Source: Ruminococcus sp. UBA3855 (GTDB lineage: Bacteria; Bacillota; Clostridia; Oscillospirales; Ruminococcaceae). Taken from it: a stretch of DNA of 9,597 bases. The notes under the pieces were generated by a model that saw only the letters and a program-made list of their open reading frames with translations, searched no databases and had not been told where the DNA came from. A program made the position numbers and the translations under genes. Below, one piece after another: positions 1-6,223 of the stretch (the stretch's first letter is position 1; each line of letters starts with the position of its first letter). The stretch is from NCBI GenBank assembly GCA_002392545.1, contig DGHF01000153.1, positions 1 through 9,597 on the forward strand, in the 5' to 3' direction.

Positions 1-368
1 ATATTTCATTCTGGGCATGGGCGGTACTCGAAGAAGGAATGTTGACTGACCCAAGAGTGAAATCTTCAAAATCCATCATGAAACTGCTGTTTCAGCGGAA
101 AAGAGAAAAACTGCATTCTTTGTATGTTCTGATGCATCATATCGGAAAGCAGTATCATATCACGATTCCGCAGGTAGCAATGGCATTCTGTTCATCAAAA
201 GGAATTGTTCCCGTCTGCGGATGCCGAAAGCCCTATCAGGTGGAACAGCTCTATGAAGCAACGAATATTCAATTATCTGAAAAAGAAATTGACCTGCTTG
301 AACAGGAAGCGAATCAATGCAGTGTGAAAATTCTTGGTTCTGATATGTTCCGCTTTATGGTGAGATAA
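1..368 (+). CDS. Aldo/keto reductase, C-terminal part (5' end outside window)
   Basis: The reading frame is open from the left edge (first full codon at base 3) to TAA at 366-368, so only about 121 C-terminal residues are visible and the true start lies to the left. The fragment begins ISFWAWAVLEEGMLTD, matching the aldo/keto reductase strand and loop usually written F-x-P-L-x-x-G, and continues with PQVAMAFCSSKGIVPVCGCR and then KPYQVEQL, the family's NADPH-binding segment (I-P-I-P-G-x-R/K-x-x-x-Q). The end, LSEKEIDLLEQEA, is the usual C-terminal helix. Members are cytosolic NAD(P)H-dependent reductases of sugars, aldehydes or ketones; the substrate cannot be told from this part. The internal ATG at 39 is not a start, because homology extends upstream of it. 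The gene ends flush against a transposase remnant on the other strand, so its original 3' surroundings may have been altered. Confidence 0.8.
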   Translation, partial: ISFWAWAVLEEGMLTDPRVKSSKSIMKLLFQRKREKLHSLYVLMHHIGKQYHITIPQVAMAFCSSKGIVPVCGCRKPYQVEQLYEATNIQLSEKEIDLLEQEANQCSVKILGSDMFRFMVR

Positions 369-527
369 CTAAAGTGTCCCGCTGATTTGAGACATCACAG
401 CTTTTATCCACTTTATAAAACACTGATTGAGCCATTCTGGTTTGATGCGCTTCAGCACACATAACATCCAGTAATACTGACAGGAAACACTTGCCAGAAT
501 TAGAAGTTTGAAAAAATCAGCTGAATT
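369..527 (-). pseudogene. Remnant of an ISAs1-like transposase, N-terminal segment
   Basis: On the minus strand a frame is open for 52 codons between TGA (528-530) and TAG (369-371). It contains CQYYWMLCVLKRI followed by KPEWLNQCFIKWIKAV. This resembles the N-terminal region of ISAs1-family (H-repeat) transposases, where a K-P-x-x-L-N-x-C-F-x-x-W segment sits shortly before the D-G-K-T catalytic strand. Neither an ATG with a ribosome site nor any DDE catalytic part is present, so this can only be a relic. It lies exactly between the reductase stop codon and the promoter of the regulator. The family name rests on remembered motif similarity over a short stretch; a chance open frame is the alternative. 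Confidence 0.45.
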
Positions 528-551
528 TCAAATAAAATTGAAAAAGTTTAG

Positions 552-580
552 TTGCAAATACAAAGAAAATATGCTATAAT
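552..580 (+). promoter_or_regulatory. Sigma-A promoter with extended -10, for the AraC-type regulator
   Basis: TTGCAA (552-557) and TATAAT (575-580) are separated by 17 bases, and TGC directly before the -10 makes it an extended -10. The expected start of transcription is near 587, giving a short leader of about 25 bases before the ATG at 613. A strong GGGGGTG ribosome site lies at 602-608. Confidence 0.8.
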
Positions 581-612
581 GAATATAATCAATTCCATTA
601 TGGGGGTGAAAA

Positions 613-2820
613 ATGGAAAATGAATCCCGAAAAAGAATCGGTGTCATCATGCCGGCAATTATTGAAACGCTTGATGCACTCTATTTAGATGGCATTTGTC
701 ATCAAGTCTGCACGCAGGGCTATGATGTCATTGTCTTCACCTGTTCTTCCAATATGCGAAGCGAATCCGCTCAAAATGCCTATACTCTGGGAGAAGAAAG
801 CATTTACAGGCTAGTTCCTAAAGTTCGTCTGGATGGTTTAATTTTTGCAGGAGGAAAATTTCACGACCCTGCCACAGCACACAGAATTTTGAACAAACTG
901 AACGGCATTTCTTGTCCATGTGTCTGTACAGATTTTGAAAATGAAATATTTCCCTCTGTTCGTATCTCACAGGTAGACAGCATCCAAAAGGTGACGGAAC
1001 ACCTGATATTTGACCACGGATTCAAAGAAATTTTCTGCCTGACAGGTCCACAGGGAAATCCGGATGCAGAAGAACGGCTGGCAGGCTGGCGGATTGCTAT
1101 GGAAAGAGCAGGACTTCCCATCAGTCAATACTGTTATGGTGATTTCTGGCGAGAAAAAGCCACAAAGCTTGCAGATGATTTCGCCCTTGGGCATGCACCG
1201 ATGCCGGAAGCGGTAGTATGCACCAATGACATTATGGCAATTTCGCTATGCAAGCAACTTTCCAGATATGGAATCCGTGTGCCGGAAGATATTGCTGTCA
1301 CCGGATTTGACGGCGGACAGAATGCCATTCTCACAACTCCTACCCTGACAACTGTTGACGGCAAGGAATTTGAACTTGGAAGCAATGCCGGACTTGCTCT
1401 CCTGAATCTTCTGGATGGTCAGAAACGTCCCTATATACAGGCACAATCTATCCTGTTTGGAAAAAGCTGTGGTTGCCATCAGGAACGGCGAACAGGCAAA
1501 TATCTGGAAAAATTTTATGAAAAATTTCTCCTCACAAGTGAATATTGTGAAATCCGTATGATGTCGGATTATATCAATAAAATGGCATCTGCGGAATCAC
1601 TGGCACAGCTTAGTACACGGATTGATGAGCTGGCAGATGTTATTCCCTACTGGAATGATTTATATGTTTGTATTCAGCCATTATTTGACCAAATGAAGGA
1701 AACAAATGATGCTTTATCATTGACTGATTTCACTGAAAAAATGTGGTTATTTGTCTCAAAGCACCGGTATCGTTCATCTGACAATGCAATGAAATTTGAT
1801 ACTGTCAATTTCCTTCCTCCAGATGTGATAGACCAAAACCCACTGCTTATGATTGCCACGCCCCTGCACAATGCAGATATGTCCTTTGGGTACATTGTCA
1901 CAAGTTATTCTGACCCGAAACAGTATGCATTTGATGACCTCTATGTCAGCTGGCGTGATTCCATTTCGAATGCGCTTTCTGTGCAGTATATCAAAGCACA
2001 GAACCGTTTTTTAAATCAACGGCTTGAAATGTTCTCAGAACGTGACAGCATGACAGGAATGTTGAATCTGAAAGGATTATCCAAAAATATGATTTTCAAG
2101 CAGAAATATGCTTTCATTGTGTTAGAACTGAAATGGATTCAGACACTTTCCAATCAGATAAGCATTACCCCTGATTTATTCCTTGCCAACGTCCTGCGTA
2201 TGAACTGTACAGAATCGGAAATTTGTTTCCGCTATAATAAAAATGTATTTGGTGTATTGATTCCTCTTCCGGAAAAGATGGACGTTGAGCGGTGTTGCGA
2301 AGAATGGACAATGCGTTTTGATGCATTTATTGACCTTGTGAATCAGCGTGAAAAAAAGCTGGAAAAACCTATCATTCGTTTTTATTATGACCAGCTGGAA
2401 ACAGATACCATCCCCGAACAAGAAGCATTGGAAATCCGTATCCAGACACAACTTCATCATGATATTTCCCCTTCTGTAGTGAAAGGAAATTATGTCCAGC
2501 AGTTGGAAGAACTGCGCAGGCGTATTATCCGAAAACCCTCAGAAGAATGGATACAGGAAACTATTGCCGGAACAATGGGTATCAGTGAAAGCTATTTCCG
2601 CCGAATTTACAAGCAGCATTTCCGTGTCTCTTTCCATGCAGATTTAATTCATATCCGCATGAGCCATGCAATGAAGTTATTGAAACAAACTGACATGAAT
2701 ATCAAGGTTATCGCTGAACAATGCGGATATGCTAATATTTATCATTTTATGACAGCTTTTAAGAAGGAAACCGGACTGACTACTACAGAATTCCGGAATG
2801 TGAAACGAGGTTCAAAATAA
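613..2820 (+). CDS. Transcriptional regulator: LacI-like sensor, degenerate GGDEF, AraC-type HTH
   Basis: A 735-residue cytoplasmic regulator; no signal peptide or membrane segment is visible. Residues about 7-285 read as a periplasmic-binding-protein-like sensor of the LacI/GalR kind (RIGVIMPAI at the start, VVCTNDIMAISLCKQL, then IAVTGFDGG). The usual N-terminal LacI helix-turn-helix is missing. The sensor ends with S-C-G-C-H (285-289), a cysteine motif common at this place in clostridial sensor proteins. Residues about 300-465 are an unassigned middle region. Residues about 470-610 resemble a GGDEF domain: RDSMTGMLNLKG (477-488) matches the D-x-L-T-G-L-x-N entry motif, but the signature loop reads RYNKNVFGVLIP (540-551) in place of GGDEF, so cyclase activity is unlikely. 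Residues 626-735 form a two-helix AraC DNA-binding domain (TMGISESYFRRIYKQHF, then IAEQCGYANIYHFMTAFKKE). It presumably binds a sugar-like ligand and controls sugar-related genes; the target is unknown. The adjacent hydrolase has its own promoter. Confidence 0.85.
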   Translation: MENESRKRIGVIMPAIIETLDALYLDGICHQVCTQGYDVIVFTCSSNMRSESAQNAYTLGEESIYRLVPKVRLDGLIFAGGKFHDPATAHRILNKLNGISCPCVCTDFENEIFPSVRISQVDSIQKVTEHLIFDHGFKEIFCLTGPQGNPDAEERLAGWRIAMERAGLPISQYCYGDFWREKATKLADDFALGHAPMPEAVVCTNDIMAISLCKQLSRYGIRVPEDIAVTGFDGGQNAILTTPTLTTVDGKEFELGSNAGLALLNLLDGQKRPYIQAQSILFGKSCGCHQERRTGKYLEKFYEKFLLTSEYCEIRMMSDYINKMASAESLAQLSTRIDELADVIPYWNDLYVCIQPLFDQMKETNDALSLTDFTEKMWLFVSKHRYRSSDNAMKFDTVNFLPPDVIDQNPLLMIATPLHNADMSFGYIVTSYSDPKQYAFDDLYVSWRDSISNALSVQYIKAQNRFLNQRLEMFSERDSMTGMLNLKGLSKNMIFKQKYAFIVLELKWIQTLSNQISITPDLFLANVLRMNCTESEICFRYNKNVFGVLIPLPEKMDVERCCEEWTMRFDAFIDLVNQREKKLEKPIIRFYYDQLETDTIPEQEALEIRIQTQLHHDISPSVVKGNYVQQLEELRRRIIRKPSEEWIQETIAGTMGISESYFRRIYKQHFRVSFHADLIHIRMSHAMKLLKQTDMNIKVIAEQCGYANIYHFMTAFKKETGLTTTEFRNVKRGSK

Positions 2821-2899
2821 TTCTCTATATCTGATATTTTTTACAAAAGACACTCAGCTGAATGACGGAGTTGCTTATGTGAAAGTTTTCATTTTTTTA

Positions 2900-2926
2900 T
2901 TGACAAATGTTTTTTTGTGATATAAT
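2900..2926 (+). promoter_or_regulatory. Promoter for the alpha/beta hydrolase gene
   Basis: TTGACA (2900-2905) and TATAAT (2921-2926) are both perfect hexamers but only 15 bases apart, shorter than the usual 17. TGA immediately before the -10 supplies an extended -10 that can compensate. Transcription should begin near 2933. The leader carries a tandem GAGTTG repeat at 2935-2946, which may be accidental. Confidence 0.7.
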
Positions 2927-3002
2927 GATAGCATGAGTTGGAGTTGGAAACAATTTTCAATTTTATGATTTGGAAATGATACATATTAGGAGGATACTGA
3001 TT

Positions 3003-3908
3003 ATGGATTTTTCGCAGATAGATATGAAAAAAGAATTTGCCTATTATAATAAAATCGCTCCTGTGCGGAAGGCGAGACTGTCAGGCGGAGTTTTCAGATA
3101 CCGTTATTATCGAAATCCCAGTCCGGAAGTGAAGGCGACAATTGTCATGCTGGCAGGAGGTTCAGGAATGGCAGACGGCTTTTTTACAATTGCGAGAAGT
3201 TTTATGAAACGCTATTCTTTGATTTCATTCACTTATCCAATAGATTTCAAGGGAAATGAAGCCACTGCTGATGCAATTGCCGAACTGATAAAACATCTGA
3301 AAGCCGAAAATGTCTATTATTGGGGGCAGTCTTACGGCGGTTTAATGGCGCAGATGATTGCAAAAAGACATCCGGAAGTCGTCAAAGGACTTCTGCTGAC
3401 TTCGACTGCTTCCCTGTCAAATGACATCGGTTTCGAGGGGATGGAATGCATGGTCGGGATGTTGAATGCCAAAAAGGAACAGAAACGCTATCAAATGTAT
3501 CAAAAATTTCCTATGTCCCTTCTTCCTGTGGTGATGAACCTTGCATTCAAAAAGCATTTGAAAGACAAGCCGGAAGCATACCAAGCTGTCAAAGACATGA
3601 TGGAACAGCTGAAACCGGATATGACAAAGGAATATTTCTGTCACATGACTTCTCTGCTTGCTGATTTGCGGAATCATATGGGGAAACATCATAAAGAAGA
3701 TTTCGCCTTTTTGAAAGGTAGGGTTCTCATCATTGAACCGGATGACGACAACACTTTCACGGAAGACATTAAAGAAGCTCTTATCAATATTATGCCGTCC
3801 CCTGCTGTTGTGCGGAAAATTGAGGGCGGACACCTTGCAATGATATTCAATCCGGATGCTTTTCTGAAAATTATTAATAATTTCATGGATTCACAGGAAC
3901 TTTCATAA
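3003..3908 (+). CDS. Alpha/beta-fold hydrolase
   Basis: A 301-residue cytosolic serine hydrolase. The start at ATG 3003 is chosen because AGGAGG (2988-2993) lies 9 bases upstream; the earlier in-frame ATG at 2970 has no ribosome site and would add 11 unlikely residues. The fold shows in order: V-M-L-A-G-G-S-G-M-A-D-G (oxyanion-hole loop), the nucleophile elbow G-Q-S-Y-G-G with Ser110, the acid loop IIEPDDDNTF (Asp249 the best catalytic candidate, Asp248 next), and GGHLAM with catalytic His277. The triad is therefore complete. Substrate specificity cannot be read from sequence; the family includes esterases, lipases, peptidases and C-C hydrolases. It is a single-gene unit with its own promoter and ends at a strong hairpin terminator shared with the convergent deacetylase gene. 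Confidence 0.85.
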   Translation: MDFSQIDMKKEFAYYNKIAPVRKARLSGGVFRYRYYRNPSPEVKATIVMLAGGSGMADGFFTIARSFMKRYSLISFTYPIDFKGNEATADAIAELIKHLKAENVYYWGQSYGGLMAQMIAKRHPEVVKGLLLTSTASLSNDIGFEGMECMVGMLNAKKEQKRYQMYQKFPMSLLPVVMNLAFKKHLKDKPEAYQAVKDMMEQLKPDMTKEYFCHMTSLLADLRNHMGKHHKEDFAFLKGRVLIIEPDDDNTFTEDIKEALINIMPSPAVVRKIEGGHLAMIFNPDAFLKIINNFMDSQELS

Positions 3909-3926
3909 TCAAAAACATATTTAATA

Positions 3927-3972
3927 GCACCGCCCCTTTTTCCAGTTTGTATGCCGGAAAAAGGGGCGGTGC
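3927..3972. terminator. Bidirectional intrinsic terminator between convergent genes
   Basis: A perfect 17-bp inverted repeat: GCACCGCCCCTTTTTCC (3927-3943) and its exact complement (3956-3972), with a 12-base loop. It is GC-rich at the base and is followed by T-rich sequence in both directions (GGTTTGTAATATATTTTT on the plus strand; TATTAAATATGTTTTT reading the minus strand). It lies 18 bases after the hydrolase stop codon and 29 bases after that of the deacetylase, so it should stop transcription from both sides. Confidence 0.85.
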
Positions 3973-4001
3973 GGTTTGTAATATATTTTTGTGACTGAAA
4001 T

Positions 4002-5264
4002 TCAGGATTGCAGGAGCTTCTGTTTCATCAGTGCCAAATCCACAATGTTGACAATCTTGTCTCCGTTGAAATCCGCATTTTTCCAGTTTTCCAGAGAACC
4101 TTTCAACAACAGCCATTTCTGGAGTGCAATCACATCGGCAATATTGAATTTGCCGTCATTGTTCACGTCACCCATGAGCGTTTCAGAAGATTCAGGCTTG
4201 ACAAGCAACTTTGCATCTGAAAGCGTGATTGTTCCTCCATAGGAAGAAAGAGTGATTCCGTCAAGGTCAGTGTAATCAATTTCCAGCTCTTCCAGAGCCT
4301 TGATAATATCAGAAGCGAGAAATACCGCCTTGTCACCATTGAAATAGAACGGCTGAATTGCTTTCCAGATGGACGGTGTACCTGACCATTTCTGCAATGC
4401 AACGACAGGAGCATGTTCATCACTGCTATAATTGACTTCAATCGCATAACTTTCCCCCAGTGTTTTGAGCAGTCCGGCATCCAAAGGAATTTTATCGGCA
4501 GAATCTGACGGAATTTCCTGATATAACTCATAATCCGAACACGGATATTTTGCAACATTGCTGTATAAAATATGATGTTTTGGAGTTTCACCCTGACGTT
4601 CGAAAAGTTCCGTCAAGGTTACAAATTCATAGCCCTGTTTCACAAGTTCCGGCATGGCGATTCTTAAAGCCTTGACGGTTTCTTCATTTCCGGCAGCATC
4701 ATGCAAAAGGACAATTACGCCGTCTTTTGCACCGTTCAAAATATATTGCGCCCGTTCTTCCGCCAGTACATTGGGCATATAGTCCTGACAATCAATTCCG
4801 CAGATGAAAGGCAGGTCAATGGCATCATACATGGTATCGCTGGTATCAATAAAGGGAGGGCGGAAAAATTTGGTGTGTTCTCCGGTGATTTCCAAGACTT
4901 TTTCATCTACGAATTCAATTTCTGCCTGAATTTCCTCAACCGTCATCTTTGACATATTGGAATGGGTTTTGGAATGGTTGTCAATTTCCATTCCCATATC
5001 ATAGGCACGTTTGACAGAAACAGCACTTTCTTCATTGATATTTGTACCAATCAGGAAAAAGGAAGCCTTTGCATGATATTCCTCTAAAATATCAAGAACT
5101 TCATTTGTAGTCGTGGTGTTTGGTCCATCATCAAATGTCAGGGCAATCAGTTTGGATTCTGTTTCAGCGTGTGCAATGCTGTTTGAAAATGCAGACATTC
5201 CCGTCACGGCAATGACAGCAGATGCTACTGCACAAGCCATCATTTTTTTAATTTGTTTCAACAT
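4002..5264 (-). CDS. Secreted dockerin-bearing polysaccharide deacetylase (CE4 / NodB fold)
   Basis: A 420-residue exported enzyme that should remove acetyl groups from a polysaccharide (acetylated xylan, chitin or peptidoglycan). A signal peptide (residues 1-33, lysines then a hydrophobic stretch) ends at A-H-A before E34. The NodB domain covers about 38-222 with every catalytic motif: TFDDGP (base Asp45, metal ligand Asp46), H97-S-K-T-H101 (metal histidines), RPPF (Arg135), and LLHD (His188). Residues about 230-360 are a separate module of unknown family, perhaps a carbohydrate-binding beta-sandwich. A type I dockerin (about 365-418) closes the protein, with two calcium loops (D366-N-D370-D377 and D398-N-D402-D409). 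The dockerin implies docking onto a cohesin of a cellulosome-like complex, placing the enzyme outside the cell on plant fibre and making xylan the likeliest substrate. The start ATG at 5264 is preceded by GAGG (complement of 5273-5276). Confidence 0.9.
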   Translation of the reverse strand: MLKQIKKMMACAVASAVIAVTGMSAFSNSIAHAETESKLIALTFDDGPNTTTTNEVLDILEEYHAKASFFLIGTNINEESAVSVKRAYDMGMEIDNHSKTHSNMSKMTVEEIQAEIEFVDEKVLEITGEHTKFFRPPFIDTSDTMYDAIDLPFICGIDCQDYMPNVLAEERAQYILNGAKDGVIVLLHDAAGNEETVKALRIAMPELVKQGYEFVTLTELFERQGETPKHHILYSNVAKYPCSDYELYQEIPSDSADKIPLDAGLLKTLGESYAIEVNYSSDEHAPVVALQKWSGTPSIWKAIQPFYFNGDKAVFLASDIIKALEELEIDYTDLDGITLSSYGGTITLSDAKLLVKPESSETLMGDVNNDGKFNIADVIALQKWLLLKGSLENWKNADFNGDKIVNIVDLALMKQKLLQS

Positions 5265-5391
5265 GGTAACAACCTCATTTCTTTATGATTCTGTTGAGCT
5301 GGTTTCGCTCTGAAATTTTTTATGGATATTGTCAATAACAGGGCTATCAGGAAATATGCTCCAATACGAAACCATATAACTGTCATCTTCA

Positions 5392-5420
5392 ATTATAGCA
5401 CAATCTGCCAAATAAGTCAA
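5392..5420 (-). promoter_or_regulatory. Promoter of the dockerin deacetylase gene
   Basis: Read on the minus strand, TTGACT (5420-5415) and TATAAT (5397-5392) are 17 bases apart, with TGC just before the -10 (extended -10). Transcription should start near 5385, leaving an untranslated leader of about 120 bases before the ATG at 5264. No riboswitch or clear operator was recognised in that leader. Confidence 0.8.
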
Positions 5421-5442
5421 TTATTTGTTTCCCGAAAATATT

Positions 5443-5468
5443 TTTCCCCGCCTGTGGAGGTGGGGGAA
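5443..5468. other. GC-rich hairpin upstream of the small ORF
   Basis: An 11-bp stem: CCCCGCCT (5446-5453) pairs with AGGTGGGG (5458-5465) around a GTGG loop, and the flanking T and A residues extend it to 5443-5468, with two G-U pairs on the plus strand. No T-run follows on either strand, so it is not a normal intrinsic terminator. It lies 12 bases before the AAGGAG site of the 18-codon ORF and could shape the 5' end of that mRNA or protect it. No family was recognised. Confidence 0.5.
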
Positions 5469-5494
5469 GATGTCACCAAAAAGGAGAAATTACT

Positions 5495-5551
5495 ATGCCA
5501 AAGCCTAATTCTACTGACCCACTGTACCAATGTGCTGTTGCATACAAATAA
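5495..5551 (+). CDS. Candidate 18-residue peptide ORF
   Basis: ATG at 5495 is followed by 17 further codons and TAA, giving MPKPNSTDPLYQCAVAYK. The case for translation is the full AAGGAG ribosome site at 5481-5486, 8 bases before the ATG, in a region with no longer gene. The peptide is polar, has one cysteine and no hydrophobic signal segment, so it looks like neither a membrane toxin nor a secreted leader. I do not recognise it. No good promoter was found immediately upstream; a GC-rich hairpin lies between 5443 and 5468, and the promoter of the downstream RNA starts 18 bases after the stop codon. It could be a real microprotein, a remnant of a longer gene, or a chance ribosome site. Nothing in the sequence shows a function. 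Confidence 0.4.
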   Translation: MPKPNSTDPLYQCAVAYK

Positions 5552-5569
5552 AAATATTAGAAAAAAAGC

Positions 5570-5598
5570 TTGACAAATTAAATGAAATATGCTATAAC
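5570..5598 (+). promoter_or_regulatory. Strong promoter of the stand-alone RNA
   Basis: TTGACA (5570-5575) and TATAAC (5593-5598) are separated by 17 bases, with TGC directly before the -10. This is one of the two best-looking promoters in the window and predicts transcription from about 5605. No ribosome site with a worthwhile ORF follows before the terminator at 5811. Confidence 0.8.
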
Positions 5599-5604
5599 AT
5601 ATTA

Positions 5605-5811
5605 TAGAAGTTACGGTGTATACCGTGATGGAAGCAGTACGAATTCCATAATCTGTTTGGGCTACTGCACAGCGTTGAAACATATTTTCAGGCATTGGGG
5701 GTATGTGGAGCTGCTGCCAATAGGTTGCATATGACCGGAATGCCTATATTTATGAGAAATCATTGAGAAGATATATGCAAAATGGTTCTGATTTTTCAGA
5801 GCCATTTTTTT
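5605..5811 (+). ncRNA. Structured non-coding RNA of about 207 nt, class unknown
   Basis: A consensus promoter at 5570-5598 and an intrinsic terminator ending at 5811 bound a transcript without a credible coding frame. The start is estimated from the -10 position. By eye it folds well: a 5' hairpin of 7 pairs (5611-5617 with 5622-5628, loop GTAT); a rod made of ATTCC/GGAAT (5643-5647 with 5737-5741), TAATCT/AGGTTG (5649-5654 with 5722-5727, two G-U pairs) and TTGG/CCAA (5657-5660 with 5717-5720); and an inner hairpin TTGAAA/TTTCAG (5675-5680 with 5686-5691). Competing pairings exist (GCAGTA/TACTGC; AGGCATT/AATGCCT). Size, autonomous unit and rod shape would suit a 6S RNA, but I could not match conserved 6S bases. 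It lacks the SRP RNA core and is too short for tmRNA or RNase P RNA. A leader of the acylphosphatase gene ending in an attenuator is the other possibility; no antiterminator was found. Confidence 0.6.
5780..5811 (+). terminator. Intrinsic terminator of the RNA unit
   Basis: ATGGTTCTGA (5782-5791) pairs with TCAGAGCCAT (5796-5805) around a TTTT loop: 10 pairs, one of them G-U, extended by two A-T pairs. A run of seven T residues (5805-5811) follows at once, the textbook arrangement for rho-independent termination in the plus direction. Confidence 0.85.
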
Positions 5812-5932
5812 GTGAATATATTAAGTAAATTTTTTATAACAAATATTATCCAAAGTATAAGTCTGGCTTAATTTGTTCGTTATTGTCTGATTGAACCACT
5901 GCTTACACGATAAGACCACAAAGGAGGAAAAT

Positions 5933-6202
5933 ATGAAAAAAATCAGAAAGCACTTTATTTTTACTGGTGAAGTGCAGGGGGTCGGGTTTCGATGGAATGC
6001 CAAACAGATTGCTTTAAAATACGGTGTCAGTGGCTGGGCTGAGAATGTGTATGATGGTTCTGTTGAAATGGAAGCGGAAGGCACACCGGAAGACATCGAT
6101 TGTTTAATTGAGGAGCTGAACCATGCAAGATGGGCATATATCGAACACATTGACATGAAAGAAATTCCCGTACAGGGCGGGTATGCTTTTGAAATCAGAT
6201 GA
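5933..6202 (+). CDS. acyP: Acylphosphatase
   Basis: An 89-residue cytosolic enzyme, the usual family length, that hydrolyses acyl phosphates such as acetyl phosphate or carbamoyl phosphate to the carboxylate and phosphate. The signature GEVQGVGFRW (12-21) carries the catalytic Arg20, and GWAENVYDGSVE (34-45) carries the catalytic Asn38, so it should be active. The start ATG at 5933 follows AAGGAGG (5921-5927) by 5 bases; longer in-frame options upstream lack a ribosome site. The ASCH-DUF1810 gene begins 21 bases after its stop codon, so the two are probably one transcript. No clear promoter was found between the RNA terminator at 5811 and this gene; a weak TATAAC at 5835-5840 is the only candidate, so read-through from the RNA promoter is possible. 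Confidence 0.93.
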   Translation: MKKIRKHFIFTGEVQGVGFRWNAKQIALKYGVSGWAENVYDGSVEMEAEGTPEDIDCLIEELNHARWAYIEHIDMKEIPVQGGYAFEIR

Positions 6203-6223
6203 TGAAACCGGAGGGCGAAATTC

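Noticed and set aside
2970..3002. Earlier ATG for the hydrolase
   Set aside because: No ribosome site precedes it, whereas AGGAGG is perfectly placed for the ATG at 3003.
3417..3833. 138-codon minus-strand frame
   Set aside because: Shadow of the alpha/beta hydrolase gene, whose catalytic motifs are intact on the plus strand.
4163..4591. 142-codon minus-strand frame inside the deacetylase gene
   Set aside because: Same strand but shifted frame; the deacetylase frame carries signal peptide, catalytic motifs and dockerin without a break, so this is a shadow and no frameshift is needed.
5446..5466. GC-rich hairpin as intrinsic terminator
   Set aside because: It is not followed by a T-run in either direction, and no gene ends next to it.
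5417..5695. 92-codon minus-strand frame with a hydrophobic middle
   Set aside because: It overlaps the deacetylase promoter, the small ORF, and the promoter and 5' half of the RNA unit on the other strand; it has no ribosome site, and its hydrophobicity follows from AT-rich DNA.
5605..5811. SRP RNA, tmRNA or RNase P RNA as identity of the RNA
   Set aside because: The SRP core (AGGUC, GGAA loop, AGCAGC) is not present in order; there is no 3' CCA or tag frame for tmRNA; about 207 nt is too short for RNase P RNA.
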